Source: Paracentrotus lividus (Eukaryota; Echinodermata; Echinoidea; Camarodonta; Echinidae). Taken from it: DNA of 64,000 nt. The stretch covers positions 16,694,861-16,758,860 of the forward strand of contig CALNVZ010003435.1 in the NCBI GenBank assembly GCA_940671915.1, written 5' to 3'. The position numbers were made by a program, and so were the translations under genes. Below are positions 49,776 to 62,890 of this stretch, one piece after another. Numbering within the stretch: position 1 is the first letter of the stretch; the number at the start of each line of letters is the position of its first letter. The notes below the pieces were generated by a model. The model saw only the letters and a program-made list of their open reading frames with translations. It was not told the origin of the DNA and searched no databases.

Positions 49776-51697
49776 ATCACAGGCAAACTTTGTGCTTTCT
49801 CTACCCCAATAGATATTCTTCTAATTCCACCAGTGGAATGTGACAGCTTCTTCTAATTTGAGATACTTATGCGGAATCCTGAAACGCTGCAGTTAGAAGT
49901 TTCGGTTCCATGTACTAATGTGAAGTATCTTCTAGGTGAAATTGCCTCCGTGTATTGCATATTATGTCGTAGGTTCATAATCCGTTGAAAAGCTATTACT
50001 AAATACAAAATGAGATAAATATATATAGAAACGATATTGAACTAAAACTTGAACTTTCCTATGCGTAATTGTGTCACAACGGCCTCCATTAACAACACCG
50101 TTGTAAAGAGATAGATTAAACTAGACTAGCCTATTCAGTCTCCCTCTTAAATTCATTAGATAAAGGTCACCCATAAGTTCAATAGGAGTTTAACAATAAC
50201 TAACAATTGCGGCTCGTATACCATGAATACTGGACGGGAGATTAAAGGGCCTGTCCCACAGAAGACGATCGTTGTGGCGACAACCTATGCATGTTAGAAC
50301 CTGCCAGAATCGTATCAGAACTGTAGGTGACCGAAGATCATATACGTATCTACGACTCTGTCTACGATAGGCTACGACAACGACTTGCTTCCACGCAAAC
50401 AATAAACTAACAATAGTTTGTATCTGATAATACAATAGCCTCGACCTTCGCGCATCCCGCGGCTCGACTTCTCTTGTCGCAGCTTAAAATCAACCAAAAT
50501 ATGAACTTGCGAACTGTGGCGATCCTTGCGACTGACACATGCGATCGATTGTTCGAATATATGACCTTAATGGTCAGTTCCCTGATTTTCATGGCCGCAA
50601 TAACTCGAACCACAATGAATAATTATCAAACAGAAATTTGGACATATCGAACTATTGAGCTTTAAATGCCTATTATTCTCATATTTGTTAATTTTTTTAC
50701 TATTCTAATAAACTTTGGTCTTTATAAGTGTTTGCAATGCAATTTTCTATATAAAAAGCACAGGGAAACCCGTGTCCTACCGTTACCGTTCTTCCGTAAT
50801 TCAAATCCTAGTTATTATTGAAAAAGTCAAAGACATGGGGGTGTAGCTAAAACTATGTGGACTGAATTTTATATAAGTAAATTCATAAACTTAACCTAGT
50901 TTCGATTAAAGAAATAAATTACCCCAAAACCCATGTCCATGTTGATGTCCTTCCGTTACCGACAGCTTCAGTATAGACATCCCTTTACTGTTTAGGTGGA
51001 ATGATCACACTTTCAGTGCAAAGTGCAGGCACTTGCTCTACTAATAAATTTTTAGTGCTTTTAATACTCCATCAATAAAAACTTTTCTTGTTGTACTTGC
51101 TTAAACTTTGAAAAATTTTGTCTAAATGTCCTTCCGTTACTGTGGAAGTGTCCTGTGTAAGCTTATTTTGCTGACATTATGTTTTGATGTTGACAACGGT
51201 TGAAGGTTAATACCAATATAGTTAGCTGGAGAATAATACCCTCTCCACCCACTCCTTATCCAATATGACAAATAAACTTCTCCTGGGGTGAACAATCCTC
51301 ATCAACATCTTTCGTAAGTCCATGCAATATGTCAGCTGAGTTCAACGAACGCTTAAATGCAATTCTGGCCTTACAGTGGTTGGTCTGATCGAATCTACCT
51401 GCCCAGGGCGACTGGAGACCATTAGAGTGGTCCCAGTAGCCGCTCAGAGACATAACCACAATCTTGTGTGATGTCACGCGAACCAGTAGCGGATAAAATA
51501 GTGGGGTGCGCGATGATTGCGGGAGCGCGTTAACGCACTGTTTCGTGTGCATCTTTTGGCGTGCAGGACGTATTGTCTTGGTAGAGTTTAGGAGTAATCA
51601 TTGTCTTGGTGGATGAATGTACCTGTCCAGGGCGACTGAGGACTGTTATGCCGAGGTCACATATCCTTCTCAGGGGCCCGTACACTGTAAACATAAA

Positions 51698-52050
51698 TTA
51701 GTCATTTTGACTAATAAAAATTAGTATTGGCATATGTCTGAAATGACTAGAATTAATTAGTCAGATGACTAACGTTTAGTCATTTCAGACACTTTTGGAT
51801 TAAGTCAGATGACTAGAATTAATTAGTCAAATGACTAAAGTTTAGTCATTTCAGACACTTTTGGATTTAGTCAGATGACTAGAATTAAGTAGTCAAATGA
51901 CTAAAGTTGAGTCATTTCAGACACTTTTGGATTTAGTCAGATGACTAGAATTAATTAGTCAAATGACTAAAGTTTAGTCATTTCAGACACTTTTGGATTT
52001 AGTCAGATGACTAGAATTAATTAGTCAGACAAAGCCAAATATTAGTCAAA
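51698..52050. repeat. 66-bp TTAGTCA tandem array (copy C)
   Basis: The string TCATTTCAGACACTTTTGGA recurs at 51779, 51845, 51911 and 51977, an exact 66-base period. Each unit carries several TTAGTCA/TGACTAA heptamers in both orientations. The array opens with a hairpin ATTAGTCA-TTT-TGACTAAT near 51698-51716 and ends with TTAGTCAGACAAAGCC. One unit has TGAGTCA, a canonical AP-1 site; the rest have TGACTAA. It is followed by (AAT)n at about 52169-52253. Confidence 0.9.
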
Positions 52051-52207
52051 TGACTTATTTTTGCTGGTCATCATTTTAAGGCCATATTTTATGTAAAAAC
52101 AAAAGAAAGCAACTAAATCTCTTCTTGATTTAAAACAGATCTATTTCAACATAATCGGGCTATACATAATAATAATAATAATAATGATAATAATAATAAT
52201 AATAATG

Positions 52208-52239
<32 letters not shown>

Positions 52240-52852
52240 ACTAATAATAATAATGGTCTATACTTTTAACTCGATAAAACATATTTAAAAAAATTCATTT
52301 TTACATAGTCTAACATAAATTATAAAAATATATAGCATAATAGTTAACATTATCATGATAGCAGATACTCTGAATTGTTGTAATGATGATTACATAGTAA
52401 ATAGCCTGTCAAGACATCAAAGTGTTATTACTGTACTAAAAGGCAAATTTGTGAGGCCAATACACTTAAATAGCATAGGAGGAAGAGAGTGAGAGGGTGA
52501 GGAAGACACAGAGTAAGAGTAAAAGTGAAAGGGGAACAAGAGGGGAGGACAGAGGGAGAGAGAGAGACCAGGATGGAGAAGAATGGAAAAGTCTAATACA
52601 AATTTATATTTAAAAAAGTAAATTAAAATGCATAAATGTAAATTCGAAAATATTGGTTTCAAAGAAGAAATTCCCAATCATCACCTTCACTTCAAATAAT
52701 ATAATAATTATGTATACGTATTGCTTTGAATATGTACATGTATACATGACATGTTGCATTTCACTGCATGCAATACATTCAAACAAGGTAAAGTACGTGG
52801 TACAGTGTAATATAAAGGTTTGAATACAAGAACATTATGCAGAATAGAACCA

Positions 52853-52889
<37 letters not shown>

Positions 52890-52893
<4 letters not shown>

Positions 52894-53799
52894 GAAATGC
52901 AGGAAATAGCATGTATCTGAAGTTCAACTTGTCTTGGAAATTTCAGCAATAACAAATAGCAAATATTCTCCCAGCTCAACAAAGGTACAACTCCATTCAA
53001 TACTCTGAGAAAGTCTTAAATCGTCCTATAGCACGTTCAACGTAAATCCTTGCTGATTCAATGCGACGTGTCTTGACTGTGGCGTGTGTGTTGAGTTGCT
53101 TCTAATGTACAAATGGTGGTATGTTTTAGTGTTGCTCCCCCTTTTTGCTCTTATGAGAAAACAACGATCAGCCATGACGCCATCGCCATGTTCAATGTGG
53201 TTCAAGCAACCAGATTCTTGTGTGATCTTTTAATCTGATACACTACCTCCAAAGCTGAGAGAGAAAATGAAGGTACCCCTTGGAAATGTTGCAACTAAGA
53301 GCTTGGGAGTATTGTGATGTTTATAAGATGACCAAGTTATTCTCTTAGAACAAGGCGTCGATGGGGTTAAATATTTCAGTACACTCTATAATTGTTCTAG
53401 CGTTCTTGAAATATCTAAAACTCTTCGGAAGATTTGCCCTAACTTGTTCCTTTGTTGGCCATTTGATGAGAAGTGGTCGCAGTTTAAGGTCCAGAAAATT
53501 TCAAAATGTTCCAATTCCAAATGTATCTGCCAGTGCACGATTTGTAAAACCACGTCGAAGACGGAAAAGTGTCATAATGAATTCTTCATACACAGTGAAT
53601 ATCCTTGAACGATGTTCCTGAAAAATAAGGCCATTAAAATAAAAAGAATTATTAGACAGGCATTATAAAATCCCTGGAAGGGCATCTATATCATAATTGA
53701 AATATTTGTCTCTCTCATCATGATCTTTATTCCTTACATGAATTCATTTGATTTTCAAATTTACTAAATTATAAAATAGTCATTAAAATTAGTTATTAC

Positions 53800-53837
<38 letters not shown>

Positions 53838-54864
53838 TATTCGCCAGAAAGATGACATACAATATAAATAAAATTGATTCCATATAAAAACATATTATTA
53901 AAGAACACAAAAATATTAAGACACTGTTTTCACCCGGCTGGGCTGCCAGGCCTTGGGCAAAGTTAACTAAATAACTAGTCTGCGGACCGCTCTAACCTAT
54001 TATCCAGCCAGGTGAATTCAGTGTTTTTGCAATATACATGTATGTGACATTAACAATTATAACATAACATTCATAACTTAAAAATCATTTAAAAAAAATC
54101 AGTTTAAAATGGTACAAAATTGTGTTTAAAAAAGGCGTTCAAGCAGTTGTTGAGTCTCTTTCAAGTAGGACATGACCACACCATATTGGAAAGGTGTCTT
54201 AATTCAAACATAAAAGTATGAGACATAATGTATATAAGCTAATATATAAGTAAATTGCAATTAAATATGTGAAAACAATAAAAAAAAATACCCTGCAATG
54301 ACAATAATATTGCAAAGCTCTAATTAAAGAATGTTGGCATTCAATTGGCGAAATAAACCATTTAATCCAATATCTAAAATACACTCCCTCTAAAAGGTGA
54401 GATTGTTATTCAAAAATGATTTTAATGTACAGATTCAAGTACAGAATTATAGGACATGAAGTGAAAATACCTCATATCTAGCAGGAGAAGCTTTTGGTGT
54501 TTTGAATCCATTCCAGTACCTCATTTTGATGCCTTCTCTTTCAGAGAGTTGAACAAATAGCTCAGCATGATCACCTTCAATCATGTAAAAGGGGGAAAAT
54601 AAATTATGTTATAAATTAAAATAATAGGAAATATTGCTATGTACATTGCTCATGATCATACATTATTGCAAAATATGTGAACAATCATAAAAACAACTCA
54701 CCGGTATAAGCCGATGGGTCTGTAAGCTGTCTATCTTCGTAGGATAGATGCAAAGTGTTTGAGTGATACTTCTGTTTGCGAAGCTTCCTCTGTGGTTTAC
54801 ACTTTTGCTGTGCTATGTTGAGTGTGATAGAGATGTTGTAGATACCATGGAGATATCTGGCATT
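52890..54864 (-). pseudogene. DDE_Tnp_4-type transposase, three exons (copy C)
   Basis: Transposase of the DDE_Tnp_4 type (PIF/Harbinger-related, ISL2EU-like), the nuclease that cuts and joins its own element. Exon 1 is 54702-54864, exon 2 is 54471-54574 and exon 3 is 53617 down to about 52890. Splice signals are visible: TTTCATGCAG before exon 1, GTGAGT after it, TTGAAG before exon 2, GTATTTTC after it and TTATTTTTCAG before exon 3. Phases match, so the frame runs through ...DPSAYTG / DHAELF...SPARYE / EHRSRIFTVYEEFIMTLFRL. Exon 3 carries RPLLIKWPTKEQVRANLPKS, TIIECTEI, WSSYKHHNT, GSVSD, VMADRCF and YVERAIGR. The Asp of MADR and the Glu of VERAIGR are present. The Asp expected in IIDCTE is Glu (53384-53386). 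Exon 3 is broken by several stops and frameshifts and appears to lack the STVSRIF block after GIGT. An upstream first exon was not found. Confidence 0.8.
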
Positions 54865-57800
54865 CTGCATGAAAAATTAATGAAAAATAAATGTTAAATA
54901 AAAATGTTTTTATTTATTTCATTTTTTTTTTTGGGGGGGGGGGCAGAGAGAGATAAGAGACGAAAACACGAAAAGGTTTCAAACAATTTTGTTGGTAGTT
55001 ACATGGAACATTAAAGGGATGCGGTAAACATTGAATGATGATCAATCCTTTAATTCGAATTTAGCGTATTTTTTGCCAAGCATAATTATAAACACTTAGG
55101 GTCAGTCTAGTATCTCTTCAAAATTGCACGCTAATTGCTTGCTTTACTGTGGAAATCAGATTATTTCATTACTCAAATTTTAATAAACGCAACACGGATG
55201 GTTATTAAAACCATGTGCTTTTGCACATAGCACAAACTACACCTATTTCCTGTTGTATAGTACCCGTCATTAGCGGCCTGACTGAGCTGGGCAGCAGAAG
55301 GGTACTGGTGTTCGCTGTATGCTTGACATTGTTTGTTACAAACTGTTTTTAAGGTAGTAAATGACTTCCATTTGGGATCTGAAAACTTTTAGTAGTTTGT
55401 TTTTACTGTTGGAACAATATAATTTTATTATCTTGATCTGATTGCGCTCTTGTTTTTGGAAAGTTACAAATCCTTTAACTCAGTTCGCCCCACTAGGTTC
55501 ACCACTCCACTTCATCTATAAAGATTTCAGAGTGTCCAATTTAATAAATGCACAAAATAAACCATATTTGAGGCACTTACAGCTTTTGCGATCAATGCAT
55601 TCATTTCCTTTTCCGGAATGTAAAATGAGAATTCAAATATCATGGTTATAGGGCTAGCAAAATTTAATGGAAAGACCTCTTGTACTAATTTTTCACTGAA
55701 TGATCACGCTGGCAAGAAGGTTTCGCTGCATAAGCAAATATGACGGAGTACCTCTATACTTTTGATAATTGCTAGGCTTGAGTTACATGTTTTATATACA
55801 TTGCATTTATTGCGAGTGTAATCACTATTTATTCTGCACTATATACGTTTAGCATGAAAGCTAGCATTATCACGTCGGGAATTCGTTGAAATCAAAAGAA
55901 TTACACATGGCTGTTTCCTGGACACGAATAATTTTTCTATTTTACAAATTTATCTTATTATTTGTATGACTTAAGCTAAATTATTTTCCTTTGTTGTGTT
56001 ATGGTTGTTTGTGTATACTGAATTAGTACTTGAATAATTTTGTGATTATTGATACTGGGTATTCACAATTGGCACAAAGTAAATTAAACCTTGAATAACG
56101 ATGGTAACAAACCAGATTTAGGCTTGCATTTAAAAGACTGACGATTACAACGGTTTCCGTCCTTGATCCATGAAAATCATCATTAGCAGAAGTCGAGCTT
56201 AAAAGTGTTTTAAGTTTGGGGAATTCCGCTCGATATTTCCGCATTTGATCTAAAGACATAAGTTAAATTCAACGAATGGTTTCAACGAAAAATGTGTGAT
56301 GAAAGCTAAAAATTAAAAGGAGAAAGAAGAGAAAGAGAGAGAGACAGAAAAGAGAGAGAATAAAAGAGGAGAGAGAGAGAGAGAGTGCGAGTGAGAGGAT
56401 GGAGAGCAGAGGATGGAGAGTAAAAATAATTTTTAAAATGGGAAGGAAATTAGCCTGTGGTATACAAGGACACATGGAAAAAAATGTTGTGCACAAAAAA
56501 GGGGAAAGGTTACTCATTTCTGGAGTAATATTAAAATGTAGGAGTGAGCTATGAGTATTAGTTTGATGAGGGAGAAAAAGAGAATGTGAGAGAGAAGAGA
56601 GAGAGAGAGGGAGAAAGGGAGAGAGTGAGGGAGAGGGAAAGGGAGAGGAGATAAGGAGACAGAAGGGGGGGGGGTTGAGAAATAGATGAAACTTGGGAGG
56701 GGTAAGAGATTGGGGCATAAAACTAGATGGGCAATGTAATAGGGGAAAGATATAAAGAGGTGATGAATAGAGAGGGAGAGAGAGAGAGTTGGGGAGAGAA
56801 AGGGGGAGAGAGGAGGAGAGGAGAGAAGAGATGCCAAAATACACGTGGATCTTCTCTACAAAAGTCCGCATTCCATCACATGTCTACACGCTTGAGTGGA
56901 ATTAATTTGATTAATTACGCAGGCTTATCTCCAATGGGGGGAACGTATGCCGCATAACACTTTGAATCGAATTTTGATCTCGGAGAAATATTCTCTCCGG
57001 TTAGGAGGCTGGGATGTGGTCCAATTAATAACGCTGGGCTTAATCTCGCTTGAAATTATGGCGCACAGAGGAAATGCCAAGAAGTGCTTCAAGAATACCA
57101 TGTTAGCGATTGGATGGAGTTGGGGTCTGAATCCCAACAGCCGCCCCGCACAAAAAAAAATATAATAATAATAATAAATAATAATATAATAAATAAAAAA
57201 TAAAACAATAAATAATAAATAAATATTAATAATAATAATAAATAAATAAATAAATAAAAATCACAGGCAAAACTTTGTGCTTTCTCTACCCAATAGATAT
57301 TCTTTCTTCTAATTCCACCAGTGGAATGTGACAGCTTCTTCTAATTTGAGATACTTATGCGGAATCCTGAAACGCTGCAAGTTAGAAGTTTTCGGTTCCA
57401 TGTACTAATGTGAAGTATCTTCTAGGTGAAATTGCCGCCGTGTATTGCATATTATGTCGTAGGTTCATAATCCGTTGAAAAGCTATTACTAAATACAAAT
57501 GAGATAATATATATAGAAAACGATATTGAACTAAAAACTTGACTTTCCTATGCGTAATTGTGTCACAACCGGCCTCGATTAAACAGCCCGTTGTAAAGAG
57601 ATAGATTTAAACTAGACCTAGCCTATTCAGTCTCCCTCTTAATTTCATTAGATAAAGGTCACCGATAAGTTCAATAGGAGATTAAACAATAACTAACAAT
57701 TGCGGCTCGTATACGCATGAATACTGGACGGGAGATTAAAGGGCCTGTCCCACAGAAGACGATCGTTGTGGCGACACCTATGCATGTTAGAACCTGCCAG

Positions 57801-59198
57801 AATCGTATCTAGAACTGTAGGTGAGCCGAAGAATCATATAACGTAATCTACGACTCTGTCTACGATAGGCTACGACAACGACTTGCTTCCCACGCAAAAC
57901 AATAAACTAACAATAGTTTGTATCTGATAATACAATAGCCTCGACCTTCGCGCATCCCGCGGCTCGACTTCTCTTGTCGCAGCTTAAAATCAACCAAAAT
58001 ATGAACTTGCGAACTGTGGGCATCCTTGCGACTGACACATGCGATCGATTGTTCGAATATATGACCTTAATGGTCAGTTCCCTGATTTTCATGGCCGCAA
58101 TAACTCGAACCACCAATGAATAATTATCAAACAGAAATTTGGACATATCGAACTATTGAGCTTTAAAATGCCTATTATATTCTCATATTTGTTAATTTTT
58201 TTACTAATTCTAATAAACTTTGGTCTTTATAAGTGTTTGCAATGCAATTTTCTATATAAAAAGCACAGGGGAAACCCGTGTCCTACCGTTACCGTCTTCC
58301 GTAATACAAATCCTAGTTATTATTGAAAAAAGTCAAAGACATGGGGGTGTAGCTAAAACTATGTGGACTGAATTTTATATAAGTAAATTCATAAACTTAA
58401 CCTAGTTTTCGATTAAAGAAATAAAATTACCCCAAAACCCATGTCCATGTTGATGTCCTTGTTACGCGACAGCTTCAGTATAGACATCCTTTTACTGTTT
58501 AGGTGGAATGATCACACTTTCAGTGCAAAGTGCAGGCACTTGCTCTACTAATAAATTTTTAGTGCTTTTAATACTCCATCAATAAAAACTTTTCTTGTTG
58601 TACTTGCTTAAACTTTGAAAAATTTTGTCTAAATGTCCTTCCGTTACTGTGGAAGTGTCCTGTGTAAGCTTATTTTGCTGACATTATGTTTTGATGTTGA
58701 CAGACGGTTGAAGGTTAATACCAATATAGTTAGCTGGAGAATAATACCCTCTCCACCCACTGCCTTATCCAATATGACAAATAAACTTCTCCTGGGTTGA
58801 ACATCCTCATCAACATCTTTCGTAGTCCATGCAATATGTCAGCTGAGTTCAACGAACGCTTAAATGCAATTCTGGCCTTACAGTGGTTGGTCTGATCGAA
58901 TCTACCTGCCCAGGGCGACTGGAGACCCTTAGAGTGGTCCCAGTAGCCGCTCAGAGACATAACCACAATCTTGTGTGATGTACGCGAACCAGTAGCGGAT
59001 AAAATAGTGGGGTGCGCGATGAATTGCGGGAGCGCGTTAAACGCACTGTTTCGTGTGGCATCTTTTGGCGTGCAGGACGTATTGTCTTGGTAGGTTTGGA
59101 GTAATCATTGTCTTGGTGGATGAATGTACCTGTCCAGGGCGACTGAGGACTGTTATGCCGAGGTCACATATCCTTCTCAGGGGCCCGTACACTGTAAA

Positions 59199-59545
59199 TA
59201 ATTAGTCATTTTGACTAATAAAAATTAGTATTGGCATATGTCTGAAATGACTAGAATTAATTAGTCAGATGACTAACGTTTGTCATTTCAGACATTTTGG
59301 ATTAAGTCAGATGACTAGAATTAATTAGTCAAATGACTAAAGTTTAGTCATTTCAGACACTTTTGGATTTAGTCAGATGACTAGAATTAAGTAGTCAAAT
59401 GACTAAAGTTGAGTCATTTCAGACACTTTTGGATTTAGTCAGATGACTAGAATTAATTAGTCAAAATGACTAAAGTTTAGTCATTTCAGACACTTTGGAT
59501 TTAGTCAGATGACTAGAATTAATTAGTCAGACAAAGCCAAATATT
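59199..59545. repeat. 66-bp TTAGTCA tandem array (copy D)
   Basis: Same four-unit array as at 51698-52050. Unit starts are at about 59283, 59349, 59415 and 59483, so the 66-base period is disturbed only by single-base indels. Confidence 0.9.
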
Positions 59546-60375
59546 AGTCAAATGACTTATTTTTGCTGGTCATCATTTTAAGGCCATATTTTATGTAAAA
59601 ACAAAAAGAAAGCAACTAAATCTCTTCTTGATTTAAAACAGATCTATTTCAACATAATCGGGCTATACATAATATAATAATATATAATGATAATTAATAA
59701 TAATAATAATGATAATATAATAATAATAATAATAATAATACTACTAATAATAATAATGGTCTATACTTTTTAACTCGAATAAAACATATTTAAAAATTCA
59801 TTTTTACATAGTCTAACATATTATAAAATATATAGCATAATAGTTGCATTATCATGATAGCAGATACTCTGAATTGTTGTAGATGATGATTACATAGTAA
59901 ATAGCCCTGTCAAGACATCAAAGTGTTATTAACTGTACTAAAGGCAAATTTGTGAGGCCAATACACTTAAATAGCATAGGAGGAAGAGAGTGAGAGGGTG
60001 AGGAAGACACAGAGTAAGAGTAAAAGTGAAAGGGGAACAAGAGGGAGGACAGAGGGAGAGAAGAGAGACCAGGATGGAGAAGAATGGAAAAGTCTAATAC
60101 AAATTTATATTTAAAAAAGTAAATTAAAATGCATAAATGTAAATTCGAAAATATTGGTTTCAAAGAAGAAATTCCCAATCATCACCTTCCTTCAAATAAT
60201 ATAATAATTTGTTATACGTATTGCTTTGAATATGTACATGTATACATGACATGTTTGCATTTCACTGCATGCAATACATTCAACAAGGTAAAGTACGTGG
60301 TACAGTGTTAATATAAAGGTTTTGAATACAAGAACATTAAATGCAGAATTAGAACCACAAAAAAAAAAAAAAAAT

Positions 60376-61291
60376 AGAAATGCAGGAAATAGCATGTATC
60401 TGAAGTTCAACTTGTCTTGGAAATTTCAGCAATAACAAATAGCAAATATTCTCCCAGCTCAACAAAGGTACAACTCCATTCAATACTCTGAGAAAAGTCT
60501 TAAATCGTCCTATAGCACGTTCAACGTAAATCCTTGCTGATTCAATGCGACGTGTCTTGACTGTGGCGTGTGGTGTTGAGTTGCTTCTAATGTACAAATG
60601 GTGGTATGTTTTAATGTTGCTGCCCCTTTTTTGCTCTTATGAGAAAACAACGATCAGCGCATGACGCCATCGCCCATGTTCAATGTGGTTCAAGCAACCA
60701 GATTCCTTGTGTGATCTTTTAATCTGATACACTACCTCCAAAGCTGAGAGAGAAAATGAAGGTACCCCTTGGAAATGTTGCAACTAAGAGCTTGGAGTAT
60801 TGTGATGTTTATAAGATGACCAAGTTATTCTCTAGAACAAGGCGTCGATGGGGTTTAAATATTTCAAGTACACTCTATAATTGTTCTAGCGTTCTTGAAA
60901 ATATCTAAAACTCTTCGGAAGATTTGCCCTAACTTGTTCCCTTTGTTGGCCATTTGATGAGAAAGTGGTCGCAGTTTAAGGTCCAGAAAATTTTCAAAAT
61001 GTTCCAATTCCAAATGTATCTGCAGTGCACGATTTGTAAAACCACGTCCCGAAGACGGAAAAGTGTCATAATGAATTCTTCATAGCACAAGTGAATATCC
61101 TTGAACGATGTTCTGAAAATAAGGCCATTAAAATAAAAAAGAATTATTAGACAGGCATTATAAAATCTGGAAAGGGCATCTATATCATAATTGAAATATT
61201 TGTCTCTCTCATCATGATCTTTTTCCTTACATGACTTCATTTGATTTTCAAAATTTCCTAAATTATAAATAGTCATTAAATTAGTTATTAC

Positions 61292-61329
<38 letters not shown>

Positions 61330-62361
61330 TATTCGCCAGAAAGATGCATAAATATAAATAAAATTGATTTCCATATAAAAACATATTATTAAAGAACACA
61401 AAAATATTAAGACACTGTTTTTCAACCGCCGGCTGGGCTGCCAGGCCTTGGCAAAGTTAACTAAATAACTAGTCTGGCGGACCGGCCTCTAACCTATTAT
61501 CCAGCAGGTTGAATTCAGTGTTGGCAATATACATGTATGTGACATTAACAATTATAACATAACATTCATAACTTAAAAATCATTTAAAAAATCAATCTTT
61601 AAAATGGTACAATTGTGTTTAAAAAAGGCGTTCAAGCAGTTGTTGGTCTCTTTCAAGTAGGACCTGACCACACCATATTGGAAGGTGTCTTAATTCCAAA
61701 CATAAAAGTATGAGACATAATGTAGTATAAGCTAATTATATAGTAAATTGCAATTAAATATGTGAAACAAAAAAAAAAAATACCCTGCAATGACAATAAT
61801 ATTGCAAAGCTCTAATTAAGAAATGTTGGCATTCAATTGGGCGAAATAAACCATTTTAATCCAATTCTAAAATCACTGCCCTCTAAAGGTGAGATTGTTT
61901 ATTCAAAAATGATTTTAATGTACAGATTCAAGTACAGAATTATAGGACATGAAGTGAAAATACCTCATATCTAGCAGGAGAAGCTTTTGGTGTTTTGAAT
62001 CCATTCCAGTACCTCATTTTGATGCCTTCTCTTTCAGAGGAGTTGAACAAATAGCTCAGCATGATCACCTTCAATTCATGAAAAGGGGGAAATAAAATTA
62101 TGTTATAAATTAAAATAATAGGAAATATTGCTATGTACATTGCTCATGATCATACATTATTGCAAAATAGTGAACAATCATAAAAACATCACCGGTATAA
62201 GCCGATGGGTCTGTAAGCTGTCTATCTTCGTAGGATAGATGCAAAGTGTTTGAGTGATACTTCTGTTTGCGAAGCTTCCTCTGTGGTTTACACTTTTGCT
62301 GTGCTATGTTGAGTGTGATAGAGATGTTGTAGATACCATGGAGATATCTGCATTCTGCCAT
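60376..62361 (-). pseudogene. DDE_Tnp_4-type transposase, three exons (copy D)
   Basis: Second copy of the transposase at 52890-54864, with exons at about 62193-62361, 61964-62068 and 61112 down to 60376. The same acceptor and donor positions are kept. Exon 1 is preceded by TTCATGCAG and has seven more bases at its start than copy C (ATGGCAGAATGC), which reads MAEC-RYLHGIYN. The family block VERAIGRFKT is uninterrupted here up to GVVPLLSWENI, where copy C has a shift. The GAG codon in place of the catalytic Asp is repeated (IIECT), so the change is shared. Several frame breaks lie at different places from those of copy C. If the duplication is an assembly product, the two copies are two readings of one gene. 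Confidence 0.8.
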
Positions 62362-62696
62362 CTGCATGAAAAATTAATGAAAAATAAATGTTAAATAAAA
62401 ATGTTTTTATTTATTTCATTTTTTTTTTTGGGGGGGGGGGCGCACCACCTCATCTTTTATAAATTAAAATTCGATTCGGCAAGAGTTCCTTTTGCGACAG
62501 CTACCAAATAGTAAAATACATGTGGAAATTGTTTCTAATAATATTTTACATAGACTAGGGTTATGGTTAGGTTTATATTAAAAAAAATTATATTTTAATA
62601 ATAAAAAATAACAACAAAATACAACTTCCAGTTTATTTAGTCAAAAAACACAAGAGAATAGCGGAGTCGAACCCGAGTCACCAGCCGTCACAGTCT

Positions 62697-62890
62697 TAAG
62701 GCCTCTGCACACCAAAACACGAAAACGACAAACGAACGACACAGACAACGCACGATTTTTCTTCTGAAAAATCGCTCTAATGCAAATCTTATGGCATCGT
62801 TCAAACGCCTTTGTCGTTTACGAAAATGTCGTGCACGACCGTTTTTGCCCAAAATTAAAATCGCTCAGTGAGCGATTTCTCCCGCACGAC
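62697..62890. mobile_element. MITE-like cluster of ACGAC motifs and short hairpins
   Basis: Begins TTAAGGCCTCTGCACACC, then repeats of AACGACAAACGAACGAC. Hairpins are AGCGATTTTTCAGAAGAAAAATCG (as inverted halves near 62754-62776) and AAATCGCTCA-G-TGAGCGATTT (62859-62879). CGCACGACAAACGAAC near 62882 repeats the opening motif. No matching outer terminus was found, so this is only a candidate. Confidence 0.35.

Larger units (their letters stand above)
47511..54944. repeat. Direct duplication, copy C (~7.43 kb)
   Basis: Starts TAAGAGACGAAACACG at 47511 and ends in a T run and an 11-G run at about 54944. It matches 54954-62441 in the same orientation, offset about 7443. No N gap separates the copies; AGAGAGAGA lies between them. 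Differences are mostly single-base indels. Apart from the listed features the interior has no recognised gene. Short frames such as minus 51256-51552 are open in part in both copies but lack motifs. Confidence 0.95.
54954..62441. repeat. Direct duplication, copy D (~7.49 kb)
   Basis: Counterpart of 47511-54944. It ends at a T run and an 11-G run, then reads into unique sequence (GCACCACCTC). It contains the same microsatellites, tandem array and transposase exons in the same order and orientation. Confidence 0.95.

Noticed and set aside
50245-50665. TTAA-type MITE starting TTAAAGGGCCTGTCCCACAG (also near 57738)
   Set aside because: One plausible end was seen, but no inverted partner could be located, and the frames inside have no motif.
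51256-51552. Minus-strand open frame of 98 codons with a related frame in copy D (58730-58966)
   Set aside because: Both copies come from the same duplicated sequence, so shared openness is not independent support. There is no motif and no splice context.
51698-52050. CRISPR-like array
   Set aside because: The units are continuous 66-base tandem repeats with no unique spacers, and the genome is eukaryotic.
62655-62700. tRNA-like stretch on the minus strand (GGTTCGACTCC resembles an internal B box)
   Set aside because: The flanking bases do not form a proper T stem, and no acceptor or anticodon arm could be built. At most it is a decayed tRNA-derived fragment.
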